A stretch of DNA of 64,000 bases, from contig JAMDHS010000022.1 of the NCBI GenBank assembly GCA_029717555.1, positions 186,001 through 250,000 on the forward strand, in the 5' to 3' direction. Position numbers and translations under genes: made by a program. How positions within the stretch are numbered: position 1 is the first letter of the stretch; each line of letters starts with the position of its first letter. The notes under the pieces are model-generated. The model was not told where the DNA came from. It saw only the letters and a list, made by a program, of their open reading frames with translations, and searched no databases. This document shows positions 42,823 through 53,942 of the stretch, piece by piece. The stretch is from Peribolospora baueri (taxonomy: Eukaryota > Basidiomycota > Peribolosporomycetes > Peribolosporales > Peribolosporaceae).

Positions 42823-44466
42823 ATGTCCGACCTTCCTTCACAGGCTCCAAGCATCCTGGGGTTTTCGGCCCTGCCGCGCAAAGATGACCTAACCAAGGCT
42901 TTCGTCGGCAAGCCACTCTCGTCTCTGCGCACGCCTGCTGTTGTTATCGACCGTGCACGGTTTCGCCAGAATTGTGACGATATGCTGCGAACCGCTGCTA
43001 AGCTCGGAGCCAGCTTCAGGGCACACGTAAAGAGCCACAAGGTGACCCTTATACCTTTGAAGCTGAAGAGTTGTTTGCTCCATTTGTTGGCTGACCAGGA
43101 CCTTCTTCACAATTTTGGTCGATCAACATCCTCTTTCCCAGACCGCCGAAGGTTTGCGAATGCAGTTGGCTGGGAGCTCTCAAGCAATTGTCGTCTCGAC
43201 GGTGATGGAGGCTGAAATGGTGGTCAAGTTGGGACTTGTAGCGCAAGGCGTGGTCAAGGACGTGGGTGATCACTTTTCTCATCTCGAGGCGTATAAGGCA
43301 CTGAAGGGATTCGTTTGTCTTTTCGTTAGATACTCCTCGGTTTCCCGCTGCCGCCCAACAAGATAGCCGATCTGGCCACCTTGCACGATGTTCTTTCACA
43401 ACACAATGGGGCCCTTCACATCTTGTTGGATCATGAGGATCAGCTTTGCCTGCTCAAGGCTTTCGAGGCGTCGGACCGGGGACCGCGGCGCTGGCACACA
43501 TTCATCAAGGTAGACTGCGGATACGGGTGCGTTTGTCGATGGCTCCCTCTGTAACGACGTTGGCCTGCGGTTCCAAAGCCCGATCATTGACAGTCGTATA
43601 TGTTCCCGGCCATCTCCATGTCTTCACGCAGCCGTGCTGGTGTGTCACCGCAATCCGCTGTCTTCGAGTCGCTCCTATCTTCCGCGCTGGCCTCGCCCCA
43701 GGTCGCACTTCATGGCTTCTACGCCCATGCTGGCCATTCCTACGCCTCTCACGATCCCTCAGACGCTGCAAGGTACTTGTCCTCTGAGATCAAAGCTGTC
43801 GATGCGGCCGCCGGCAAAGCTTTGAGCATTGTTAAATATCAGGGAGATGGTACGAGTGAGGCCGCATCCCCTTTCATCCTCTCCGTCGGCTCAACTCCGT
43901 CAGCTCGCTCCGCCTCCCCGACATTCCTCAACAACATTGTTCATCCGTCAAACGGCCAGCTGGAGCTACACGCAGGCAACTACCCCTTGTTTGACCTTCA
44001 GCAGGTGCACACCGGCTGCTCCAGCTTGTATGATGTGTCCATTTCCGTACTCGCCAGCGTTGTCAGTCTCTATCCTGGCCGAGCAAGTGGCGAAGCTGAT
44101 GAGGCTCTCATCGACGCGGGCGGGATAGCGCTCAGCAAGGACCGGGGCCCCTTTGAAGGGTTCGGCTGGGTGGTGACGAGTTCTGACAAAGAAACGTCTC
44201 ACGCGGGCTGGGAGGTTGACCGCGTGAGCCAAGAACATGGTCTCCTCATTCGAAGGCAGCACCGAGAAGCTGGAACGAAGCACCAGCCACGGGAGCTCCA
44301 CATCGGCGACCTCGTCCGCATTGTGCCGCAACATGCCTGTGTGACTCTTGCAGCTCACCCCTGGATATATGTTGTGGACTCGGAGATAGCTTCCAGATCT
44401 AGTGGGGCCTTGGTGGACATGGAGGCGGAGGTCATAGACGTCTGGGTGCCTTGGAAAGGGTGGTAA
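42823..44466 (+). CDS. DSD1: D-serine dehydratase (eukaryotic zinc-dependent, DSD1 type)
   Basis: Four exons, 42823-43041, 43142-43261, 43330-43526 and 43632-44466, give 456 aa. The N-terminal alanine-racemase-like PLP barrel has LRTPAVVIDRARFRQNCDDM and FRAHVKSHKTAEG; its lysine would hold PLP. IVVSTVMEAEMVVKLGL, TFIKVDCGYGRAGV and GFYAHAGHSYASHD follow. The C-terminal domain has HAGNYPLFDLQQVHTGC and IVPQHACVTLAAHPWIYVVD, whose H-x-C pair binds the catalytic zinc. It converts D-serine to pyruvate and ammonia. The ATG chosen gives the family-like N-terminus; an upstream in-frame ATG exists but the added sequence looks non-coding. Confidence 0.93.
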
Positions 44467-44734
44467 GCCCGTGTCGGTTCTGCAAGGCTGTGAATGCGTT
44501 TCAGGAATAGGCATCTCATAAACTGGAACTCGTCCGTACAAGTACGTTTTCGCTTGGTAAGTACGGTGGTCCAGCACCTTGGACACGAGTGAATTTCGGG
44601 AAATCCTATCCGACTCCGCTTTGCATAACGTACATATGACATCGGAAAAGGCAATTCGAGGATTGAAAAAGGTCTACAAAAAGAAGTGAAGATACAAGGA
44701 TTAGGAAACGACAAGAAGTATCTCGCCACCACCT

Positions 44735-46936
44735 TCACTCCATTCCGAATACTTCGTCAATCTCATCTTCGACGACGCCCGATACTACCGGCCTGGCCAA
44801 TGGCGAGCTCGGGGTCCCCGGGTGCCCGTTTAGATGGCGGGGACGAACAGCGGTTGCCGCACGGTTGTGCGACGCAGACATGGGCCGTGCATGTACGGAA
44901 GAGCCCAGCGCCGGAGCAGATGGAATCGCGATACCGTTCTGTCCGAGAGATGTCAAAGATGCCGAGCCTGAAGTGCGCCGACCCATGGACAGGCGGTGTG
45001 CAGTGGTGAGTGAATCCGGGGAGCTCGAAGCGACACCGTTACCGAACTCGTCATTGGGGCCCCGCGATTGCGAGAGCGGGCTGGGACGGTGAGGGACGGA
45101 GGAACCGAAGTCATCCAAATAGGAGCCGGGAGCATGGTAGAGGTGCTGTTGTTCTGGATGAGGGGGCGTCATGCTTGTCTGTTGGAGTCCGGCCGGTACG
45201 AGATGTAAACGGCTCAGCCCAGCTGCTAAACCCTGAGGAAGACTTTGACCTGGCGCGTGAGATCGCAGAGCTTTCGTCCCCGGTGAAAGGCTGGACAGGT
45301 CGCTTGCCAAGTAGCCCACAGTTTCGCCTGTCGAAATCCGGTGCGCGCTGGCCGGGGTCTTCATCGTACTGCTGAGCGCTGCGTCTGTACGAATAGGGCC
45401 ACCAACTCCCATCGGAAGCCCTTCGTTGGCCGCCGAATGTGATCCCGTGTTGCCCGAATGATAAGGGAAGAGGTGAGGAAGTGAAGTCACTGCTGAGGTG
45501 GAAAGTGGTCCGTTGCTAGGCGACGTCGCGGATACGTCGCTGGCCAGAATTTTTCGGGTGACTCCATTCTGCTGTGAAGTCTTCTCAACGTCCCACAACG
45601 TGCTGCTGAAGCCGGACTTGGTCGGTGCAGCGGGACCGGACTGCGTCTCGAATGTTGACGTGAAATCATGTCGACTTCTCCGGCGCTCGAGTTCGGCGGG
45701 GGTCAAGAGCTCGTGTAGCGACGAAGGCAAGAAGTCTTCTTCAAATATCTCTTCCTCCTCTTCGTCTCTCCTTCCATTCGTTCCCGCATCCTTCACCCAG
45801 TCACTGGGGAGGGCGCCCACCGACGCCGGGCCACCGAGAGACTCCCACCATCTTGCCCGAGCGCTGGCCTCCTCAACACGACTGAGAGACCGGACCGCGG
45901 ACGTGTCTTGCGGCGGCATGGTCGAATCGGAGCCTTGGGAGTACGATAGGAAGAGCGACCGCGAGCCCGGCGCTGAAAAAGGGGAGGTCCCAAAAACGGC
46001 GGGCGCCGGAGATGTGGGTGTTCCCGGCTCGAGACCGAACTTAGACACTGCTGGGGACGGCCCACCAGTCGGGACCGGATTCACCGAGGTCCCGCTTCGG
46101 AATCCGAGCGAAAGGCCAGACGATGCCACTGTAACCGAAGAAGGACGTGATAGAGGTGTCTTGTTACCCGAAGTAACGTTGTCGCTACGGGGCTGGACAT
46201 GCGTGAATTCGCTCGTAGTGGTCGAGGGAGGCGAAGGAAAGTGGTCGAAGCCAGACCGAACGGGTCTCCGTGGCGCTGTGGACGGCATAGCGTCGGGGTT
46301 GGCGTTGGCAAGACGAGAGGTTGCAGAAGCTGAACCCGTAAGGTCGATGACGTCCTTGCCGGAGCGACCAGCTTCCCTCCCCTTTTCGGTTGCGGAAGCT
46401 CGTGGAGAGGTCGACATGATGTCGTCGGGAAGCCCAAACGTGAAATCAAGCTCTGACATGGCTCCAGCTGTTCTCTCGCCGGATCGATCGGCGGTCGCAC
46501 TCGCTCCGGAGTGACGTTCGCCTCGATGCTGCTGAGACTGCCCCGAGCTTCGCCCTTTTGAGGCGGAACTGCTGTCGCCCCCATTCTTGCCCTGCGCCTG
46601 CGCTTGAGCCATCCGTTTGTTCTTCCTATCCATGCTCATCGGCTGACCTGGCAAAACATGTGCTAGTGCGCACTTTCCCGCAAAACGGCAATTGCCCTTG
46701 ACAAACCAAGCGCAGACTGACTTGCTCTGACCAGGCTCTGGAAGGTTGTGAGAGAATGGACACGCTGCGCCGGCCGTGCACTGTCCCATTTTGAAGACTA
46801 ACGGCCAGCCACAGAAGTCCGGTCAATCGATGCAAGGCGAGTAGACATGACATCTCAGCGGCAGCTACTCACACTTGCAAGGGACATGCGAGACGTCTGA
46901 AGATGCGGAGGACCGCAAGAGGGGATAGGTCCTCAT
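44735..46936 (-). CDS. Tandem CCCH zinc-finger protein (LEE1-like)
   Basis: Two exons, 46936-46873 and 46797-44735, give 708 aa. Two adjacent CCCH fingers lie near the N-terminus: CKFFKMGQCTAGAACPFSH, which spans the splice junction, and CAWFVKGNCRFAGKCALAH. This pair matches the fungal LEE1 type, a putative RNA-binding family. The remaining ~600 residues are Ser/Thr/Pro/Gly-rich and disordered, with an acidic EEEEEIFEEDFLPSSLHELL motif, an ELERRRSRHDFTSTF segment, and a C-terminal VVEDEIDEVFGME. The N-terminus is uncertain: a coding-looking stretch at 47217-46986 beginning MSAKAETEEALARPTTLAQP may be an earlier exon, joined by a ~41-base intron. Confidence 0.85.
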
Positions 46937-49403
46937 AAGCTGCGCTCCCTGTTAGCATGCGCAGGAGAAAGCTTCACCGCCTCACCTTTCTTGCCTTTGC
47001 GATTGGTACCCTCCTCCTCGCCCTCTTTGTCCCCTCCGCTAAGCTTACTACCACGCGTATCTCCAAACGCACCGCCATTTCCCCACGCCTCGCTCTCCAG
47101 ACCCGGACGGCTACCGGTCCTCGAGTGTCGTCTAATATTTGCGGGAGATGCTCGGATAGGCTGAGCCAGGGTCGTAGGCCTGGCCAGCGCCTCCTCCGTC
47201 TCTGCCTTTGCCGACATCTGCGATGAAGCCGATTGCTGGCCTACGATAGACGATAAGCGTTCAACCCCACCAAGGGGTTCGCACCTGGACGGATGACGCC
47301 GGAGCGAAGGTGCAGCGGAGCAACAGCCGTTCAAGCAGGGTAAGAACGTACGGGCTCTGAGTAATCGCGGCCGAATCCACGACCAGTCGGACTGAGGAGC
47401 ACCAGAGCAAGGCGAGAGGGAAACCAGTATCGAGGCACGAGCGAAAGGTGGACGACCCGGGATGATGCGCCTACACTCGGCCAGTGTCCGATGGCCGCAG
47501 CACATGCTTTCACAGTTCCGCTTTCACCGCTTATGTCCGACAGGCTTCACCCGCGTCACCGTTCCGCTTTCACCGCTTATGTCCGACAGGGTTTTCTGTG
47601 TCACCGTCGACTCTTGTCTTGTCAGACGCATTGCATGGTGGTGGTCACTCGCCCGCCTCCGCATATCGTGCGTGCCTTTGCGTATCGTACCTAGAGGCTG
47701 GGTGCCCTTTTCATGGACATCGCCGCAATGAAGCAGCTGTCAGCGCCGCCTCGAACGTCGTACAGCTATAGCATCTGCGGCATTCCTTCCTTTACTTCAT
47801 TGGCCCATCCCGCCGCGCGGGTTTGTCGTCGCTGCGAATAGCCGTAGTAGACACAACAAAACTCCTATAACTGTAGTCGCGTACAAAAAAATACCCCAAA
47901 AGAGCCCCCAATCTTGCCCGACAGCGTCGAATGCCATTGCTGTTCTATTAAGTAAATTTGAAAGACTTCTGGACAAGTTACAGATGGTCGGGCGTTCTTG
48001 TAAACAACACTGAAGCTCGAACTGGAGAAAATTCCCACAATATGTGCTACGCCACCACGAGAATTTCGCGTCGCTCAAAACAAATCCCAGCATTTTTGCC
48101 TTCTTTCTTTTCTCCAAGCAGCTCTCAGAGAGATCTTACACGATTTTTAAAATTATCCATCATGACCAAGTACCAGACTTCTGATCACAAAATTTTTTGA
48201 ACGAACGAATCGGGCACCAACGCCCACAATATACTTTCTACAGCAACACGCGCCATGTCTCCAAAACCAACAAGAAAATTGCGTTATTCAAGAAAAAAGT
48301 TTTCGACGCCATGGATGATTTGAACAATTCGGGCGATTTACACAACTAGAGTGGCTTGCCATGATTCAACTAAGCCAGCGCAGACCTTGCAAGGGCTTGG
48401 CTATCGCCGTAGCTTCGAAAAAAATCACAGCACACCATTCTCATTCGATCAACGGTCTTCCAACGTCTCGTAGTCGTCTATGCTATGACCAAAGGAATCC
48501 GGTACGTGAATATACTATGGCCAAGGACAGGCGGATTGATGCTAGAGGCTGCTGATATGCGCTGGGATGATTGGTGGAAACTTCCGAATAGCGATTGAGG
48601 ATTGCTCAGTCCCTCGTACGCTCAATAGGCAATTTTGTTCGCCATGATCGTGAATTGCTTGTCCTTGCGCCGCTCCCTAGCCCATACCAGCGATGGTGTA
48701 TCTCTCTGAGCTGTTGGGAAAAGCGCGGTCTGAGGTGAATCTATTTCTCTATTTGTACTTCTTCTCTCGTACTCACTTCAGGCACTACATTTCCCAGTAG
48801 TAGCAATGGTCGGAGACAACGGTCGAGGTGAAAGAGGCAGAGAGAGCAATGGCCCCAGGGTAGCGGACCTGCTAAAGACCTTGAAGATGTAAACGGGGAT
48901 GCTACGCCTGGTCGCAACGTCGACGCTGTGGTGGGCGTCGGAATAGTCAAAGCAGGTGCGGTTGATGTCGGTATGGGCGCCTAGCAGAGGACGAGGTTTG
49001 CGAATGTATCGGAAGACACGTCTGGCGACTGCATAATGCTCGGCCGACGGATTGTTCGTGTCATGGCGTTGCTCTCGCGGAGAGTCTGCCTTGCTTCGGC
49101 GTAACGACGACGATGGGCTTTGGCTTTGGGGAACGGCGGTCCATCAGCGACGTAACATGTCTGAGCGTTCTGCCATGCACCATCTCACCATGTTGATCCG
49201 CCCTAATGGTATAGCCAACCCGTCTCACGTATAGACAGGGCGACACTATGCTTATAGACAGGGTTGGGATTACCAAACATTGTTCACACCATGCCTTCCT
49301 CGTAGTGGTTTGCGTCATCGGGTATACGTACACGTGTGAGGCCACATAGACAGATCGAGAGGAAGAACACCGAACGAGAGGGAGGGGACGGGGGCAAAGG
49401 GAG
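46937..49403. other. Gene-poor region with possible 5' exon and AT-richer island
   Basis: About 2.5 kb. The left end (47217-46986, minus) may be a first exon of the CCCH gene. A 30-base direct repeat lies at 47515-47590. From about 47830 to 48560 the base composition is clearly more AT-rich than anywhere else in the window, with A and T runs, no long frames and no conserved motif I recognise. No transposase, reverse transcriptase or tRNA signature found. Confidence 0.55.
47515..47590. repeat. 30-bp direct repeat, two perfect copies 46 bases apart
   Basis: The block beginning gttccgctttcaccgcttat and ending gtccgacagg occurs at 47515-47544 and again at 47561-47590. The spacer and the sequence after the second copy share a related tcacc element, so the unit was probably longer. 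Confidence 0.9.
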
Positions 49404-52400
49404 TCAGAGCTCGTCGAGGAGGTCGGAAAACTCTTTCCCCAGGGACGGGCTGGGGGCACGCTGGATAAGCTCCGCCAGCTTCGCCCTGTCGTTCCTCGTC
49501 CTCGCCTCCTTACCGGCCAGGCTCCATTTCCCGCACAGGACGTACATCTCCGCTCTGTTCCTCCCCTCGCAGCGCCCGACGTACGACAGGGCCTGGTCGA
49601 GGTAGTGCGCCTGCACGAGGAGCTGCACGAACGGCTCATACCCGATCGGGGACTTTTTCGATTTCGCCATCACGTCTAGACCGTCAAAATCGCGGATCGC
49701 AATCAGCGCTTTGATCTTGACGTACCAGAACCTGAGGACGGGCGGGAGAAAAGAATTAGAAGGTGGATGGGAGAGAGCGAGACGAGACGGACGTCACATC
49801 GACGACTTGAGCTCACCTCTTATCAGGCACTTTGAACTCGCTCTTGATCTTGTCTGCTTTTTTGCTCATGTGTTTCATGATGCACATCCGGATCGTCTCG
49901 TTGACGCTCAAGCCCACGAACGTCGCCCTCCCCGCCGCCTCCTTTTCGAGCGCCTGTTGCATCGTGAGAAGCCGCGCCTGCTCGTCCGTCATCTTTGCCG
50001 GCCGACGATCGGTCCAGGCGGGAATAGGATGGAGTGGATAAAAGAGCTCGATCGGTTAGTCGCCGGACGTGAACAAGCCCGTTAGGAGAGAGGAGCCGCC
50101 CCTCCCTCCCCTGGGGGCCTTTCTCTCACCTTTGCCTCCAAGGTCCGCTCCTTGTCCTCGGAAAAGAACTTGTGGGCCGTGCGGACCTTTGCGATCTTCG
50201 CGTTCACGTCCTGCCACCCATTTGGGAAGGCGAAAGCGGGGATGAAATGAGCGCCCAGTTCCCCGTCGCGGATGACGGCGAAATTGAATTCGACGTGAAA
50301 GAGAGGGCAGAGGAGGATGGACTCGGCTCAGCTTGGTTCGGCTCAGTTCGGCTCAGCTCACCTCGGCCGCTCTGCCTTCTTCCAGCGCGAGACAAGCGCT
50401 TTCGGTCCTCCGATCGTCCTGGTAATAAAAGTCCCTTAGCAGGTCTCGGTCCTGGTCCTTGGCGTACACCTCAAGCAGGCTCGCGGCAAGAGAAAGAGTG
50501 CAGTTGCCCGCCGCACCACCCGTCGTCGCGCCGGTGTCGGTAGAGGCAGCCGAGGAGGGCAGGACGAGACTGAGCGATCTGGAGGGTGCGAGAGAAGGAA
50601 CGGGAGGAGGCTGTGGAGCTTCGATGAGGCGGAAGAAGTCGCCGCGAGAGAGCTTGCCCTTGAGGTGGAGGAGTACGTGGTAGACTGGCGGAAGGCAAAC
50701 ACGACATGTCCATCACGTCCCCCGGGTCAGTGCGATCAACCATGTCGATAGCATCCCTTGTCGATAGCATCCGATGACCGGCCGGAAACCAAGCTCACCT
50801 AGATCGGTATCGCCGCTGTCGACGGCCTTAATGAGCGCCAGCTTGTCCTCTTGCATGTTGAGCAGCAGTGGCACCTGGTCTTCCGCCCGCGCTTCATGAT
50901 CCAGGAGCTGGCAGGAAAGAATAAAAAATAAAAAAAAGTGGAGGCAACGGACGGAGCCACATGTACGTTCAGCATTGATCGACCAAGGAATGAAGGCAAG
51001 GCGCGTCGCCCGATCCATCGTCCGTCCGTTCTCTTCTGCTTCGCACCTTGGTCGCGAGCCTCGTCCTGCCCGCCGTCCACGCCGTCCTCGCGATCTCTGC
51101 ATATCCCACGCTCGGCTGCTCCTCGAACTTTGCCACGATCTGCCGGCACACCTCGTCGTCCTCCGCGTCTGCTCTCGCCCCGCGACTCGCCCCGCCAACG
51201 GGGCCGTGAGACGAGCGCGCGATCTTCGCTCTGGCCCAGTGGATGAGAACGGGGTCTGGACGGAGGTCGAGGAAAGAAGAAATGCGGAGTGAAAGCAGGT
51301 GGTGGTTGAGGGCAGTGAGGCGGGCCACCAGAGCTTCCGGGAAGAGATAGGTGTACCTGACCGGCGCGGGGGTTTGAAGGGGGAAAGGCAATCATGTGAG
51401 AGTCGGTGAGCGGCCATCCGCACACGTTCAGACCAAATACCGTACGTATTCTGGCACCGTCGTCCCATTCGACTCACTGATCGTAAGTGATCGACAGACC
51501 GATCTCCCAATACCGGGCGGCGTTGAGCACGCGGAGCGTCCTGGACATGTCGACAAACTCGGTCGGGTTGTAGAGGTCCAGGAAGGACTTGCCAAAGGAG
51601 GCAGCCTGGACGGGAGGGTGGATATCGGATCGAAAGAGGACGGGGAGGTAATTGAGCCAGTGCTGGCTGAACGGACGATCTTCTCGACGCGCGAAGCGCA
51701 CCTTCATCAACTTCCTCTGCCAAAACACCTCCCACTCGTATGCCGCCGCCTGCACGCAAGTGTCGACGGCCTTGGCGAGCTCGCTGTGGATGCTGCGCAA
51801 GCCTTCGTCCGCCTTGGGAGACTTGCGCTCAAAGTTCTCGAAGGCGTCTAAAAGGATCGCGCCTGGGTGGGTGGAGCCGGGCAGGAAGACGTTGTGTGAC
51901 GCTTCTGTGGGTAGACATATGTCAGTCGGAGCCAGGGGAAGGAGGGGGAGCAAAAGAGATACGACCGCGAACAGGAGATGGTTCATCTAATCTCGATCAC
52001 ACACCGTTCGAAGCGGGATAAACATACGTCACTTACGAGGGACTTTCTGGAGAAACTCGCACTGGTCCTTGCTCAGGATCCGCAAGCCGTCGATCTCGCC
52101 AATGAGGTGTACGGGGGACGAGTAGGCAAATCTGATGGCGATTTCCGTTCGAGGACCAGGGTGAGATGTACTCCGACTGGACACGAAGCCGACAACGTCA
52201 TCCTCCCCACCGGAGGACTACGGGTCCTCCTTCCCGTTTCAAACTCACCGCAAAAAGTCACCGAACGGAGCGACCATGTAGACCTCCTCCTCCCACGCAA
52301 GCACGACAGTGTTGTCTCCGCACCACACGATCTGCCTCGGGCTCTGTGGCACGTTGCCGTCGGCATCGGACGGGATAGGGGCGTCTCCGATGGAATTCCG

Positions 52401-53531
52401 AACCACAGCGGCGGTGTCAAACTCGGACAAATTACGCTGGAAGTCAGCGCTCACGACCCACAACTTTCCGTCTTGGGTGAGCAAAGCGAGGAAACGGCCG
52501 TTGGGGGAGGGAGCGATGGCGAGGAAGGGCCCGCGGGAGAGGCGTTGATCTTCGGAAGAGAGGGAGTCGACCGTTAGAATGGTGTTTGAGGTGGCTACAA
52601 TGACGGATGTGGAAGGCGCCGAAGTCTGGTTTGGGGTGAGGAGGGCCCAAGAATGCGGAGGAGCGGACAGGCCTGATGACGGTGACATGGTGACGGGGTG
52701 TCGGGAACAGGGGCAAAAAGAGAAATGAGCGCAAGGTCTTCGGTAGGAGAGAAAAGCAGACTCACCGGCGCTGGCGAGCACCTGCGTCCTGGATGGTTCC
52801 CATCCTCGCACTTCGACAAAGCTCAAACTGCCCGTCAGCGCCACGAGGCCACCCTCATATATTCTGGCATCAATGACGCCGGTCTCCGCCGCCTCTGTGC
52901 CCAAGCTGTGAGTGGTGAAGGAGCTGAACCCGCCGGCGGTGGCGGTGCTGCTAGAAGACGTGGCGGGGGTTGGGGCAAGAATGGTATAGAGACGATAGGA
53001 GCCATCTTCCGAGAGGATGCAGAGACGAGAGGAAGAGGTGAAACCAAAGGCGACGATCTTGCCTTGGTCCCACTGCGGCCGGAGACGAGAGCCAATGCGA
53101 CGTCAGTCGCAGTCGTTCGTTGGTCGTTTGGGAAACGACCAATGATCTGCTGGCTTGGTAAAGCTGGCCGTCCGGCTCACCGGGATGGTCTCAATCAGAG
53201 CGCCGGCGGAAGTGTAGATGAGGATCTTGGGCTTGAGCAAGGTCTGCTTGCCGAGGGCGATGAGCTTGGAGTCGTCCCGGACGAGCGCTGACAAGGGAAG
53301 AAAAGAGCAAATGTGAGGGGGCGTCCTCTTTTCCATTCGCTTCCACTCGCCACCTGCCTCTCCTTGTGCGGTGGGCCGCACAGCGCACTCACCAACAAGA
53401 CCGCCGAAGCGTTCGCCGGCGACGCGGTACTCGCTGAGGTCGACGCCCCAGGAGAGAGAATAGAACTCTTGCTTCCTGTAGAAGACGTCCTGGAGGGAGG
53501 ACCAGGTAGTGGTGGGGTGAGGAGGCGGCAT
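49404..53531 (-). CDS. VPS16: VPS16, core subunit of HOPS/CORVET tethering complexes
   Basis: Twelve exons give 941 aa: 53531-53393, 53287-53181, 53072-52766, 52672-52249, 52131-52037, 51904-51478, 51356-51047, 50907-50799, 50684-50362, 50210-50130, 49992-49817 and 49731-49404. The N-terminal beta-propeller starts LQDVFYRKQEFYSLSWGVDL, then ALVRDDSKLIALGKQTLLKP, VHLIGEIDGLRILSKDQCEF and LPGSTHPGAILLDAFENFER. The C-terminal alpha-solenoid has VYHVLLHLKGKLSRGDFFRL, RDLLRDFYYQDDR, KVRTAHKFFSED and RFWYVKIKALIAIRDFDGLD. It ends KEFSDLLDEL. It acts at endosome and vacuole membranes with VPS11, VPS18 and VPS33. It is somewhat longer than usual (~840 aa) because of Ser/Ala/Thr-rich loops. Confidence 0.94.
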
Positions 53532-53942
53532 GCTCGCTGACTGTTGTCCTTGCCGCTCCGACCTGCTTTGCTTCGTTGCTCCTAACCGGTCGGCGGCGGT
53601 CTTGTCTTGTCTTCCTATCGAGCCGCTGCTCGTTCGACGCCGCCTCGTCGATCAAGGGTCACGTGCCGGCTCGGTCGACGGCTGGGCCTGCTCGAGGTGC
53701 GACGCTCAGGGGCTTGCCTCAGCCAGCTTGCGGAAGCGCCTTTCATGGGTCGTCAGCGACCACGGCTGAGGACGGACGGCAAGGAACGGCACACTTAACT
53801 TGACTCTTGACTTGAACGATACGCTCGGATCATCGTCCTTGGCGTCTACTACCTCACCCGTCCGCGAACCCATTCGCCGAAGCACCGCCGTCTGGCTGTT
53901 GCTGAACCAGCTCGTCCCTCGTTCTGTCGCAGGCTCGGCGAC
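53532..53942. other. Divergent VPS16/248-aa gene upstream region
   Basis: About 410 bases between head-to-head start codons. No gene or repeat. Confidence 0.5.

Noticed and set aside
47797-48117. Small frame with a hydrophobic stretch (GLFWGIFLYATTVIGVLLCL) on the minus strand
   Set aside because: A lone hydrophobic segment in the AT-richer island with no homologous pattern or splice support; not enough to call a gene.
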